Below are positions 16,101-23,866 of a stretch of DNA of 32,162 nt, piece after piece. The number at the start of each line of letters is the position of its first letter. Within the stretch, counting starts at the first letter, position 1. The DNA comes from JALOTE01 sp031422195. GTDB taxonomy: Bacteria > Pseudomonadota > Alphaproteobacteria > Rhizobiales > Rhizobiaceae. The notes under the pieces are model-generated. The model was not told where the DNA came from. It did not search any database and worked only from the letters and a program-made list of their open reading frames with translations. The DNA lies in contig JANOPZ010000120.1 in NCBI GenBank assembly GCA_031422195.1, positions 1 to 32,162 on the forward strand, read 5' to 3'. The translations under genes and the position numbers were made by a program.

Positions 16101-19100
16101 CAGAGCGTGTCATCAACTGACACACACGCCTTGCGGCTCATTGCGCGGCGCACATGGCGCTATTTCGATACATTTGTTACGGCCTCAGATTCCATGCTGC
16201 CTCCGGATAATTTTCAAGAAGATCCTGATCCCAGAGTTGCTCACCGCACATCGCCGACCAATATTGGTCTGTACCTGCTTTCGCTTGCCAGCGCCAAAGA
16301 GTTTGGATGGCTAGGCCTTAGCGATACTTTGGTAAAACTTGAGGCCACTATGGCAACTGTGGCGCGCATGGAAAAATATCGCGGGCATCTCTACAATTGG
16401 TATGACACGCAAACATTGCTGCCGCTCGAACCCAAATACGTTTCCAGTGTGGATAGCGGCAATCTCGCTGGTCATTTGATAGCTTTGGCCAACTGCTGCT
16501 CGGCTTGGGCAACCGAGCCGATCGATGATTTGGTCAGTCTTGATGGCATCAGCGATGCGGCAGATATCTTGGCTCAAGAATGCACCAACTTGCCCGATGA
16601 CGACCGGAAGTTACGTCCGCAGCGCTTAAGCCTTGAAAAGCAAATTGCAGCCTTCCAACGAAGCTTGATCAAAGCGCGCAAAGATCCCGATATGATTTCA
16701 GTTCGTTTGATTGAGTTTTCTGTTCAAGTTGGCTCAATCCAATCGGCTGTCAACGAATTGGCGTTTGAACGTGAACCAAATTTGACAGCCCCGCTAATCA
16801 GTGCAGCCAAAATGGTTGGCGAAACAATTGAAAGCCAGTTTCGTGATGCCTCGCTAAATATCGACGCAACTCGGGCAATCAAAGCCAGATTGAAAAAGCT
16901 GGAAGATCAGTCCCGAAACTTAGCCATGGGCATGGAATTTGGCTTTCTGCTTGATCCGCAACGCCTGTTGTTTTCTATTGGCTTTCGAGTGCCGGAAGCC
17001 ATGCGTGATGAAAGCTGTTACGACATGCTGGCCTCTGAGGCGCGGCTTGGCAGTTTTTTCGCAATTGCAAAAGGTGATCTGCGCACACGGCACTGGTTCA
17101 GGCTTGGCCGCAGCGTGACCGCAGTCAAAGGCGGTGCGGTCTTGATGTCATGGTCCGGCTCAATGTTTGAATATTTAATGCCGTCTCTCGTGATGCGGGC
17201 ACCCAGTGGCGGCCTGCTTGATGAAACAACACGCTTGGTCGTGCGCCGACAAATGGGTTTTGCTGCCAAACGCAGTATTCCTTGGGGCATATCTGAATCT
17301 GCCTTTAACGCGCGCGATATTGAATCAACCTATCAATATTCGAATTTCGGCATTCCCGGTCTTGGTCTTAAACGCGGCCTTGGTGAAAATATCGTCATCG
17401 CACCTTATGCCACCGGTCTTGCATCAATGATTGAACCGCATTTAGCGGTTGAAAATTACCGGCGTCTGGAAGCCATGGGCGCCAGTGGCGCCTATGGTTT
17501 TTATGAAGCATTGGATTTCACGCCATCACGATTGCGTAAAGGAGAGACGGCGGCCATTGTTCGGGCTTATTTTGCCCACCATCAAGGCATGACGATTGTG
17601 GCGGTTTTGAACACTGTTAAAAACGGCCTGATGCGTGAACGCTTTCATGCAGAGCCTATCGTGCGTGCCACTGAATTGCTGCTTCAGGAACGTGCGCCGC
17701 GCGAAGTGCCACTGACGCATTTGCGCACCGAACCCGCGAGCAGCGAAACAAGCAACGAGATACTAGCGCCTTCCGCCCGCTTAATTGAACTTAGTGCCAT
17801 GGCATCACCAGCCACGCATTTGGTATCCAATGGCCGCTATAGCGTTTTGATTACAGCTTCTGGCAGTGGCAACAGCAAGTGGAATGGCTTGGCTATAACG
17901 CGCTGGCGGGAAGACAGCATCAGCGATGATTGGGGCAGCGTTTTTTATCTGCGGGATATCAAATCCGGGAAACTATGGTCTGCTGGCCTGATGCCGGATA
18001 TCGCAGTTCCTGAGCACTATTCTGCTTCGTTCACCGAAGACAAAGCTGAGATAACGCGGGCCGATGGCAATTTTTTTACGACAACTGAAATTGTCGTTTC
18101 GCCGGAAGATGACGCCGAGGCAAGGCGCGTTACTGTTACCAATGCCTCACTGAGTTCCAAAGAGATTGAGCTCACAAGCTATGCAGAACTGGTGCTGGCA
18201 CCGCAGGCGGCAGATTTAGCGCACCCCGCCTTTTCCAAAATGTTTGTCCAAACCGAATATCTGCCTGAATTCGAAACATTATTGGCAACGCGTCGGCGGC
18301 GTGACCCTAACGAACCTGAAATCTGGGTGGCTCAGTTCATGTTGGTCGATGGGGTAGAAACTTCGCCCTTTGAGTTTGAAACTGGTCGGGCTAACTTTTT
18401 GGGCTTTGGCGGCACGCGGCGAAATCCGCTCGCGATGAGAAGTCCCGCGTCTCTATCCAACACCGATGGTGCAACCCTTGATTCCGTGTTTGCCTTGCGT
18501 CGCCGCGTGCGTATTCCGGCCGGACGTCACGCTAGTTTTACGCTGTGGACAGTTGTGGCCTCAACGAGAAAAGATGTGTTGGATCTTGTAGATCGGCACC
18601 GGCAGGCAGCAGCTTATGATCGCGCAGCAACGTTGTCATGGACGCAGGCGCAAATACAATTGCGCCATTTATCTATCAACCACGAAGAAGCCCATGCGTT
18701 TCAAACGCTAGCTGGCCACTTAATTTATGCCAATGGCGCAATGCGTCCAGGTTCAAAAACACTTAGCCGCGATTTGGGGCCGCAATCGTCGCTTTGGCCA
18801 CATGGAATTTCCGGTGACCGGCCGATTATTTTAGTGCGAATTGACGATATGGAAGATATTGAGCTGGTGCACGAAGTGTTGCGCGCCTTTGAATATTGGA
18901 AAACAAAGCAACTCGCTGTTGATGTGGTGATCTTAAACGAGCGCATGTCATCTTATATTCAGGACTTGCAGCTTGCCATTGAGGCGCTTGTTCGCAAGTG
19001 CGTTTCACCCAAAGCGCAGGGTGCTTCAACCGGCGATGTCTATACCTTGAGGGCAGATTTGATGCAGCCTGATAGCTTATGGGTTTTGCCTGCTGTAGCG

Positions 19101-21647
19101 CGTGTGGTGCTGGTAGCGCGCAGGGGCGACCTTGCCAGCCAGCTGGAGCGGCTTGATGCTTTGGCGCATAAATTGGAACTCGTATCACCGGTTCCGATAG
19201 AAATTGATATGAAACCTATTGGCTCAAAAACCGTTTTGCCCGCGTTGGAGTTTTTCAATGGTCGCGGTGGCTTTAGTGCTGATGGCCGTGAATATGTGAT
19301 TGCTATGGATGCCAATAATCCGGCTCCTGCGCCTTGGATTAATGTTGTTGCCAATAGTGTTTTTGGCTTTCAATCTGCCAGTGATGGCGGCGGCTACAGC
19401 TGGTTTGGCAATGCCCGCGAAAACCAGATTACACCTTGGAGCAATGATGCCGTTTCTAATGCGCCGGGTGAAGCCATGTATGTTACGGACGACATTACAG
19501 GCGTTGTTATTTCCCCCACATTAAAACCAATGAATTCCACCCAAGGCACACACATAGCGCGGCATGGTTTTGGTTACACAGCGTTTGAGCGCGAGGCCGA
19601 TAATTTGAAGCTTGAGATGAGGCAGTCCGTACACCTGACCAAATCTCTCAAATTTTCCAAACTGCGTATTACCAATACATCTAAAGTAAGACGCAAACTC
19701 ACAATAACATTTTATGCTGAGTGGGTTTTGGGCGCGTCGCGCAGCGCCAACGCAGCTTTCATTACAACCGCTGTTGACGAAAAAACCGGCGCACTGTTTG
19801 CCCGTAATCCGTGGAATATCGCGGCTTCAAACCAAGTGGCATTTGTTGATGCCGGCGGCAGGCAAAGCAGTTTTACGTGCGACCGGCGAGAGTTCTTGGG
19901 CGCGTTTGGCACTGTTTCGAACCCGGCCGCATTGCGTTCTAACACGCCACTGTCCGGAGCATTTGGAGCGGGGTTTGACCCATGTTGCGCAATCCAAGTG
20001 AAAATTACGCTTGAACCAAATGCCAGCGAGGACGTTGAAATTTTACTCGGGGCGGCTAAAGACGACGCTAGTGCTTCTCAATTGGTTCTTGAAGCGCGCG
20101 AGCAGGGCGCTGATGCGTCTATCCTTGAAACCAATCGTTTTTGGAAAGAAACGCTCGGTGCAGTTCAGGTTAAAACGCCAGATAAATCTTTTGATATTCT
20201 GATGAATGGCTGGTTGATTTACCAATCGTTGGCCTGCCGGATGTGGGCGCGCACCGGCTTTTATCAAGCCAGTGGCGCTTATGGTTTCCGTGATCAGTTG
20301 CAAGACTCGCTATCTTTGTTGTTAAGTCGGCCGGCGCTGGCGCGGGAGCATATGTTGCGCGCTGCGGCCCGCCAGTTTGTGGACGGCGACGTGCAGCATT
20401 GGTGGCTGCCGTCAACGGGTTCAGGTGTTAGAACCCGTATTTCAGACGATACCGTTTGGCTGGGATATTGCGTTGAGCACTATATCAGAGTGACCGGCGA
20501 TACGGCGATCCTTGATGAGCTGGTTCCATTTATTGAAGGCCAGCGGCTTGCGCCCGGAGATCATGACGCTTTTTTTGTCCCTTCAATATCGGAGGAGAGT
20601 GCCACCCTGTTTGAGCACTGTGCGCGGGCGCTGGATCTAAGCCTTGGCAAAGGAATGCACGGATTGCCACTGATGGGAACCGGCGATTGGAACGACGGCA
20701 TGAACCGTGTCGGCGAAAATGGCAAAGGCGAAAGCGTTTGGCTTGGCTGGTTTTTGTTCAAAACCTTAAACGCCTTTATTCCGCTGGCAGAAGCACGCGG
20801 CGACACTACGCGGGTAGCCGCTTGGACTAACAGGCTTTCAGAACTGGCGATTGCTTTGGAGCGAGATGGCTGGGATGGCGAGTGGTATCGGCGCGGATTT
20901 TTTGACAATGGAGCGCCGCTTGGATCTGCCCGAAGTGACGAATGCCAAATTGATGCCATTGCGCAATCTTGGGCGGTGATTTCTGGCGGCGCATCAATTG
21001 ATCGCGCAACTGCGGCGATGAATCAATCCTACACTCAATTGGTGAGGGGAGATGATAAGCTCGCACTGTTGTTTACGCCACCATTTGATAAATCTGCTCA
21101 GGAACCGGGTTACATTAAGGCCTATCCGCCCGGCATTCGTGAGAACGGCGGCCAGTATACGCATGGCGTAATTTGGTCGATTTTCGCGCACGCACAACTT
21201 GGTCAGGCCAACCGGGCCTATGAATTGTTCTCGATGATTAATCCGATCAACCATGCTCGCACGCCGCAAGAGGCCGCACGTTATCGCGTGGAACCCTATG
21301 TGATGGCAGCAGATGTTTACTCTGTAGCCCCGCACGCTGGCCGTGGCGGCTGGACATGGTATACCGGTTCTGCCGGTTGGATGTATCGCGCCGGTCTTGA
21401 GGCTGTTTTAGGTCTTACGCGCGAAGGTGATAAGCTGCGTGTCAAGCCATGCATTCCAAGGTCCTGGCCGGGCTTTGAAGCCAATATCACGATTGGCCAA
21501 ACACGTTATGACATAAAAATCTCGCGTGGTTTACTGTTGTTGCCGGAAGGCGTTGATATGGTTTCGCCGGGTGAGTTTCTCATCCAGCTTGCCGACAATG
21601 GCGGTGTGCGTGCCTATGAATTGGCACTTAACGAAACGCTGAATTAG
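13146..21647 (+). CDS. ndvB: Cyclic beta-1,2-glucan synthase (NdvB/ChvB/Cgs)
   Basis: A 2,833-residue giant, the normal length for this family. The start at 13146 has AAGGAG 5 nt upstream. Membrane helices surround a GT84 glycosyltransferase domain with DADTK (~618), HDLFEG (~732) and RQHRW (764-768), the D,D,D,QxxRW processive signature. After further helices (~810-980) come the glycoamylase-like region and two carbohydrate-binding/GH94 phosphorylase modules, with the catalytic segment GTGDWNDGMN (~2512-2520) near the C-terminus. The protein self-primes with glucose from UDP-glucose, extends the beta-1,2 chain, trims it by phosphorolysis and releases cyclic glucan to the periplasm. These glucans matter in hypo-osmotic adaptation and host interaction in rhizobia, Agrobacterium and Brucella. 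No frameshifts were seen. Confidence 0.96.
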   Translation: MARLNDIFKRTKINGWEDSKPVSAEIFGIERAREHARSLAASQTTTTKPVQVHSVIERLKDNAAALQLAYLEIADAIAAGKTVTPAAEWLIDNYHQVEEQIAQIEADLPQGYYDQLPKLEGGHLAGHPRIFGLVWAHVAHTDSRFDPDLLTDFVNEYQIVQPLTIGELWAVAISLRLMLIENLRRLSLRMIAARRSREEADQFADQVLGTQNKAEFNKEFYKKIDQTTLPQSFVVQLVHRLRDQEGDAAIVLDRVNSKLKSEGGSFDIAVADEHQRQATANVTVRNIVTSMRLISDMNWEIWFDSVSLVDKELREKSRYGEMDFPSRTIYRTAIEQLARGSKHSEINVAKTCLSFADTARGDDESAERDPGYYLIGRGKNRLETELGFNAPPLRRLRNAIRRSGLAGYLGAIAIVTLSALAAIIVAMPDALPVGVLFVLVIAALIPASEAGLSIINFATTRLLDAATLPGLVLRDAVPEHMRTIIAVPILLTSRDDTEDMVDRLEVHYLSNSEGELYFALVTDWADSLSEEPSPADLKVLEIARAGIAALNKRYDGDRFLLLHRPRKYNAQQGVWMGWERKRGKLHELNQLLLGENSAGFSVIEGTVPKAVRYVLTLDADTKLPRDAARRLIGKIAHPLNQPRFDADSGRVISGYGVLQPRVTPSLPTGHNGSLFQRIFSTPRGTDPYVFAVSDVYQDLFGEGSFAGKGIYDIAAFEAALAGRIPDNTMLSHDLFEGVFARSALVTDIEVVEEYPERYMVSASRQHRWTRGDWQLLPWLMTKNIHPLALRVPVLGRWKMLDNLRRSLVPLMTVICLFLGWIILPTVSAAFWTVGIVSLSVIPPLLPAISGAMPRKRRHTLESVVKAILNDFGSTLSFCAANLMFLAHQAGMVTDAIIRALYRLSISHKDMLEWTTAAQTGVGPTPGLAKHYRIMGASAVAGVLAFVLAFARFDGFSIAILTFGCLWLGAPAAAYWMSRVPKLADTQSVSSTDTHALRLIARRTWRYFDTFVTASDSMLPPDNFQEDPDPRVAHRTSPTNIGLYLLSLASAKEFGWLGLSDTLVKLEATMATVARMEKYRGHLYNWYDTQTLLPLEPKYVSSVDSGNLAGHLIALANCCSAWATEPIDDLVSLDGISDAADILAQECTNLPDDDRKLRPQRLSLEKQIAAFQRSLIKARKDPDMISVRLIEFSVQVGSIQSAVNELAFEREPNLTAPLISAAKMVGETIESQFRDASLNIDATRAIKARLKKLEDQSRNLAMGMEFGFLLDPQRLLFSIGFRVPEAMRDESCYDMLASEARLGSFFAIAKGDLRTRHWFRLGRSVTAVKGGAVLMSWSGSMFEYLMPSLVMRAPSGGLLDETTRLVVRRQMGFAAKRSIPWGISESAFNARDIESTYQYSNFGIPGLGLKRGLGENIVIAPYATGLASMIEPHLAVENYRRLEAMGASGAYGFYEALDFTPSRLRKGETAAIVRAYFAHHQGMTIVAVLNTVKNGLMRERFHAEPIVRATELLLQERAPREVPLTHLRTEPASSETSNEILAPSARLIELSAMASPATHLVSNGRYSVLITASGSGNSKWNGLAITRWREDSISDDWGSVFYLRDIKSGKLWSAGLMPDIAVPEHYSASFTEDKAEITRADGNFFTTTEIVVSPEDDAEARRVTVTNASLSSKEIELTSYAELVLAPQAADLAHPAFSKMFVQTEYLPEFETLLATRRRRDPNEPEIWVAQFMLVDGVETSPFEFETGRANFLGFGGTRRNPLAMRSPASLSNTDGATLDSVFALRRRVRIPAGRHASFTLWTVVASTRKDVLDLVDRHRQAAAYDRAATLSWTQAQIQLRHLSINHEEAHAFQTLAGHLIYANGAMRPGSKTLSRDLGPQSSLWPHGISGDRPIILVRIDDMEDIELVHEVLRAFEYWKTKQLAVDVVILNERMSSYIQDLQLAIEALVRKCVSPKAQGASTGDVYTLRADLMQPDSLWVLPAVARVVLVARRGDLASQLERLDALAHKLELVSPVPIEIDMKPIGSKTVLPALEFFNGRGGFSADGREYVIAMDANNPAPAPWINVVANSVFGFQSASDGGGYSWFGNARENQITPWSNDAVSNAPGEAMYVTDDITGVVISPTLKPMNSTQGTHIARHGFGYTAFEREADNLKLEMRQSVHLTKSLKFSKLRITNTSKVRRKLTITFYAEWVLGASRSANAAFITTAVDEKTGALFARNPWNIAASNQVAFVDAGGRQSSFTCDRREFLGAFGTVSNPAALRSNTPLSGAFGAGFDPCCAIQVKITLEPNASEDVEILLGAAKDDASASQLVLEAREQGADASILETNRFWKETLGAVQVKTPDKSFDILMNGWLIYQSLACRMWARTGFYQASGAYGFRDQLQDSLSLLLSRPALAREHMLRAAARQFVDGDVQHWWLPSTGSGVRTRISDDTVWLGYCVEHYIRVTGDTAILDELVPFIEGQRLAPGDHDAFFVPSISEESATLFEHCARALDLSLGKGMHGLPLMGTGDWNDGMNRVGENGKGESVWLGWFLFKTLNAFIPLAEARGDTTRVAAWTNRLSELAIALERDGWDGEWYRRGFFDNGAPLGSARSDECQIDAIAQSWAVISGGASIDRATAAMNQSYTQLVRGDDKLALLFTPPFDKSAQEPGYIKAYPPGIRENGGQYTHGVIWSIFAHAQLGQANRAYELFSMINPINHARTPQEAARYRVEPYVMAADVYSVAPHAGRGGWTWYTGSAGWMYRAGLEAVLGLTREGDKLRVKPCIPRSWPGFEANITIGQTRYDIKISRGLLLLPEGVDMVSPGEFLIQLADNGGVRAYELALNETLN

Positions 21648-21672
21648 GGAACCAATGCCTTTTTCCAACGTT
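21648..21672 (+). promoter_or_regulatory. EcfG-type promoter directly after the ndvB stop
   Basis: GGAAC begins at 21648, the first base after the ndvB TAG; a 16-nt spacer and CGTT (21669-21672) complete an exact EcfG match. It drives the 71-residue gene at 21702. Confidence 0.85.
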
Positions 21673-21701
21673 GTGCTCAATATCAAGCGGAGGTTCGTCT
21701 G

Positions 21702-21917
21702 ATGACTTATGATCCAAATAGAAACTCTGTCAGCCAACATGTTTCCCGATATTCTAGGGCGTTCAACACTGGTATGACAATAAATTGGCCGCCATCTTAT
21801 CGCACGATAGACGGCTCGCTGAGTTCAATTCCTGGCAATATGATGGGCACGTCTTATGTGTCTGGCCCGACCATTTGTCTGCCTGATTTTAGCAATTCAA
21901 ACGCCGAACCGGATTAA
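21702..21917 (+). CDS. Unrecognised 71-residue protein under EcfG control
   Basis: The frame begins MTYDPNRNSVSQHVSRYSRA and ends LPDFSNSNAEPD. It has a strong GGAGG ribosome site 8 nt before the ATG and a perfect EcfG promoter 30 nt upstream, so it is very likely expressed. It has no membrane helix or signal peptide; it is rich in Ser, Asn, Pro and Gly, with one Cys, and looks largely disordered. I recognise no family. It follows ndvB but has its own promoter, which suggests a stress protein rather than a glucan-modifying partner. Confidence 0.7.
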   Translation: MTYDPNRNSVSQHVSRYSRAFNTGMTINWPPSYRTIDGSLSSIPGNMMGTSYVSGPTICLPDFSNSNAEPD

Positions 21918-22044
21918 CATTTCGCCTTTACTTCATTCATAAGCAGCGCACAAAATCAGGCGCGTAGTCATTTTTGCAGCTTTCTTAAATTTGCCCGCCC
22001 TACGGCTTTGTTCGGTAGCCGACACGGCACCACGTACGGACACT

Positions 22045-22161
22045 TTAAGCAACCAATACGCCCGAAGCGCTGGGCACTTCTTTGATCATTGCTTTATCTC
22101 TGCCATGGGATGGCGACATTAAAACAACATCAACCAAACCAAGCACAACAATCAGCATCAT
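22045..22161 (-). CDS. Doubtful 38-residue ORF with one membrane helix
   Basis: The frame from ATG at 22161 reads MMLIVVLGLVDVVLMSPSHG followed by a charged tail ending GVLVA, stop at 22045. It could be a small membrane protein, but no clear ribosome site precedes it, and the terminator at 22216-22263 would cut off transcription from the RNA promoter upstream. Otherwise the interval 21918-22213 shows nothing recognisable. Confidence 0.22.
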   Translation of the reverse strand: MMLIVVLGLVDVVLMSPSHGRDKAMIKEVPSASGVLVA

Positions 22162-22215
22162 CCGCACCAGCTTTAATTTCAATTTAGCGCTTAAGCTCAG
22201 GCGAGAACGCTAAGC

Positions 22216-22332
22216 AAAAAAAAGAATGTCTTGCTTTCGGGGAGGGGATCGAAAGCAAGACATCTTATGGTGCGTGGCACATTGGCTTTAAGCGGGGTAA
22301 GCTTTGCCGGGGAAGCTCGCTCTGCGCACAAA
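22216..22332 (-). ncRNA. Candidate EcfG-dependent small RNA with C-rich loops
   Basis: A transcript of about 115 nt is predicted between the perfect EcfG promoter at 22338-22362 and the intrinsic terminator ending in U8 at 22216. No ribosome site plus ORF explains it. The 5' half carries C-rich segments (CTTCCCCGG, TTACCCCGC) flanked by AGCTT/AAGCT complementarity that could present them in loops. The 3' terminator loop reads ATCCCCTCCC, which is complementary to Shine-Dalgarno sequences. This resembles the layout of GsrN, the sigma-T-dependent stress RNA of Caulobacter whose C-rich loop pairs with target mRNAs. Homology to GsrN is not claimed; promoter and terminator are seen, RNA function is inferred. 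Confidence 0.68.
22226..22263 (-). terminator. Perfect 14-bp intrinsic terminator
   Basis: ATGTCTTGCTTTCG (22226-22239) is the exact reverse complement of 22250-22263, with a 10-nt loop. In the minus direction the stem is followed by TC and eight Ts (22223-22216). It ends the candidate small RNA and would also stop read-through from the upstream sensor kinase gene. Confidence 0.9.
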
Positions 22333-22337
22333 ATGTC

Positions 22338-22362
22338 AACGCGCGAAATACAATTCAGTTCC
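22338..22362 (-). promoter_or_regulatory. EcfG-type promoter for the candidate small RNA
   Basis: On the minus strand GGAAC (22362-22358), a 16-nt spacer and CGTT (22341-22338) match exactly. It lies 15 bp after the kinase stop codon, with no protein frame starting just downstream; the next feature is the terminator about 75 nt on. Confidence 0.82.
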
Positions 22363-22377
22363 GCGGTTCCGACAGAA

Positions 22378-23727
22378 TTACAGTTCTTTCAAATCGGCCT
22401 GTATTTGGCAGCTAAAACCTTCTGGTTTGAAAGTGCGGGTCACTTTAGCGCTGGCAAGGCTTTTCTCGATTAATGTGGTGCCAAAACCGTCTGGGCCGTG
22501 CAAAGAAGCATCCGGCCCGCCTTTCTCTGTCCATGTCGCAATCAAGCGTCGGCGTTGATAGGGCGCAGCTTCAATGCGCCACATGAATTCTACGGTCCCG
22601 CCTTCAATTGATAGTGCGCCGTATTTAACCGCATTGGTTGCCAGCTCATTGAGTATCAGGCCAAAAGGCGCTGCGTAATCAGCGGGTAGGTTAACTGGCG
22701 GCCCTGAGATTATTATCTGTCCGGGTGCGCCTTCGAGATAGAACGCAAGCTGCTTTGTTGCCAATGCGCCAAGTTCGGCGCCGCGCCAATCATTGGCGCT
22801 CAAAATATCCTGCGCGGCAGCCAGACTATGCAACCGGCCTGAAAACGACTCAGCAAAATGTTCAGGATTTCGCGCCACTTTTAGTGTGGATCGCAGGATC
22901 GATTGCAGAACCGCAAATGAGTTTTTAACGCGGTGCGAAAGCTCGCGCGACATTAAAATCTGGCGCGCCTCCCACTCTTTGCGGTCAGAAATGTCGTGCA
23001 CTGCGGCAGACATTCCAATGACTGTGCCATCCGGTGCGCGCATCGGGCCAACCGAAATCGATGCATTAAATGGCCTGCCATCTTTGCGCATTCGAATGGT
23101 ATCCAACGGGCCAATTGTTTGCCCGGCCGTCACGCTGGCCAAATTGAAATCCTGTTCTTGAAGGTGCTTTTCGTCGACCAAAATAGAAATGTGGCGTCCA
23201 CAAATTTCAGATGCTGTGTAACCAAACAAGGTTTCTGCAGCCGGGTTCCACGTTTCAATATGGCCGTCCAAAGACACCGCATAAAGCGCGTCTTGCGACG
23301 CTGCAAATATGGCAGCGAGCCGCGATGCTTCGGTTAATCTGGCGCTTTCCGCATCTTTTTGTGCTGTGATGTCCCACACCACACCAATCAACTTTGTCGG
23401 GCCTTTGGCAGTACGTTCCAGTACTGAGCCGCGCGCGGCAATCCAGTGGGTGCTGTTATCCCACAGTGTGCGATATTCGATATCATAGCTGTCTTGACCA
23501 TCAATGATTTTTTTATGCAATTCACGCAGCCGCAACATGTCAGCCGGATGTATCATCGCATCCTCTGCTGTTGGCACTCTGTCTTTTATATCATTGGGAT
23601 TAACGCCATGCAGTGCGCAGGTTCGTTCGGACCATGTCACTTTGCCAGAGACCAAGTTTAGCTCCCAAGTGCCCATACCATTGGCGCCAAGCGCCAATTT
23701 GAGAAGTGCTTCGTGGTCGCTTGTCAT
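22378..23727 (-). CDS. PAS-PAS HWE-family sensor histidine kinase
   Basis: A 449-residue cytoplasmic kinase counting from ATG at 23727; the longer frame to a TTG at 23763 has a weaker start. Two PAS domains occupy ~10-125 and ~132-255, the second with WNPAAETLFGY. The HWE dimerisation/phosphoacceptor region has His265 in SRELSHRVKN, followed by the ATP-binding part (NELATNAVKYGAL) and WTEKGG, the W-x-E signature that names the family. No membrane span is present, so it senses an internal signal or ligand/light through PAS. HWE and HisKA_2 kinases commonly phosphorylate PhyR, so its place 2.6 kb from nepR-ecfG/phyR and its EcfG-like promoter make it a candidate input kinase. The link is inferred. 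Confidence 0.85.
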   Translation of the reverse strand: MTSDHEALLKLALGANGMGTWELNLVSGKVTWSERTCALHGVNPNDIKDRVPTAEDAMIHPADMLRLRELHKKIIDGQDSYDIEYRTLWDNSTHWIAARGSVLERTAKGPTKLIGVVWDITAQKDAESARLTEASRLAAIFAASQDALYAVSLDGHIETWNPAAETLFGYTASEICGRHISILVDEKHLQEQDFNLASVTAGQTIGPLDTIRMRKDGRPFNASISVGPMRAPDGTVIGMSAAVHDISDRKEWEARQILMSRELSHRVKNSFAVLQSILRSTLKVARNPEHFAESFSGRLHSLAAAQDILSANDWRGAELGALATKQLAFYLEGAPGQIIISGPPVNLPADYAAPFGLILNELATNAVKYGALSIEGGTVEFMWRIEAAPYQRRRLIATWTEKGGPDASLHGPDGFGTTLIEKSLASAKVTRTFKPEGFSCQIQADLKEL

Positions 23728-23805
23728 AATTTTACTCGACGCGGTATGAAAAATGTTTGGCAAGGCCCCACCCGTTTGACCCCACGAAACGCAGACAGGA
23801 ATAAA

Positions 23806-23831
23806 AACGTCTGAAGGCCGGGTTTTGTTCC
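23806..23831 (-). promoter_or_regulatory. EcfG-type promoter (17-nt spacer) for the HWE kinase
   Basis: On the minus strand GGAAC (23831-23827), 17-nt spacer and CGTT (23809-23806). The spacer is one longer than in the other sites here, still within the known 16-17 range. It overlaps the bidirectional terminator: the hairpin forms the spacer and the -10 CGTT is the start of the terminator T-run. Confidence 0.6.
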
Positions 23832-23839
23832 CGGCCTTC
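23813..23839 (-). terminator. 10-bp intrinsic terminator, possibly bidirectional
   Basis: GAAGGCCGGG (23813-23822) pairs perfectly with CCCGGCCTTC (23830-23839) around a 7-nt loop. In the minus direction AGACGTTTTTATT follows, ending the 274-residue membrane protein gene that stops at 23867. In the plus direction TGTATTATTTTTT follows. Confidence 0.85.
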
Positions 23840-23866
23840 TGTATTATTTTTTCAAACTATTTTTGA

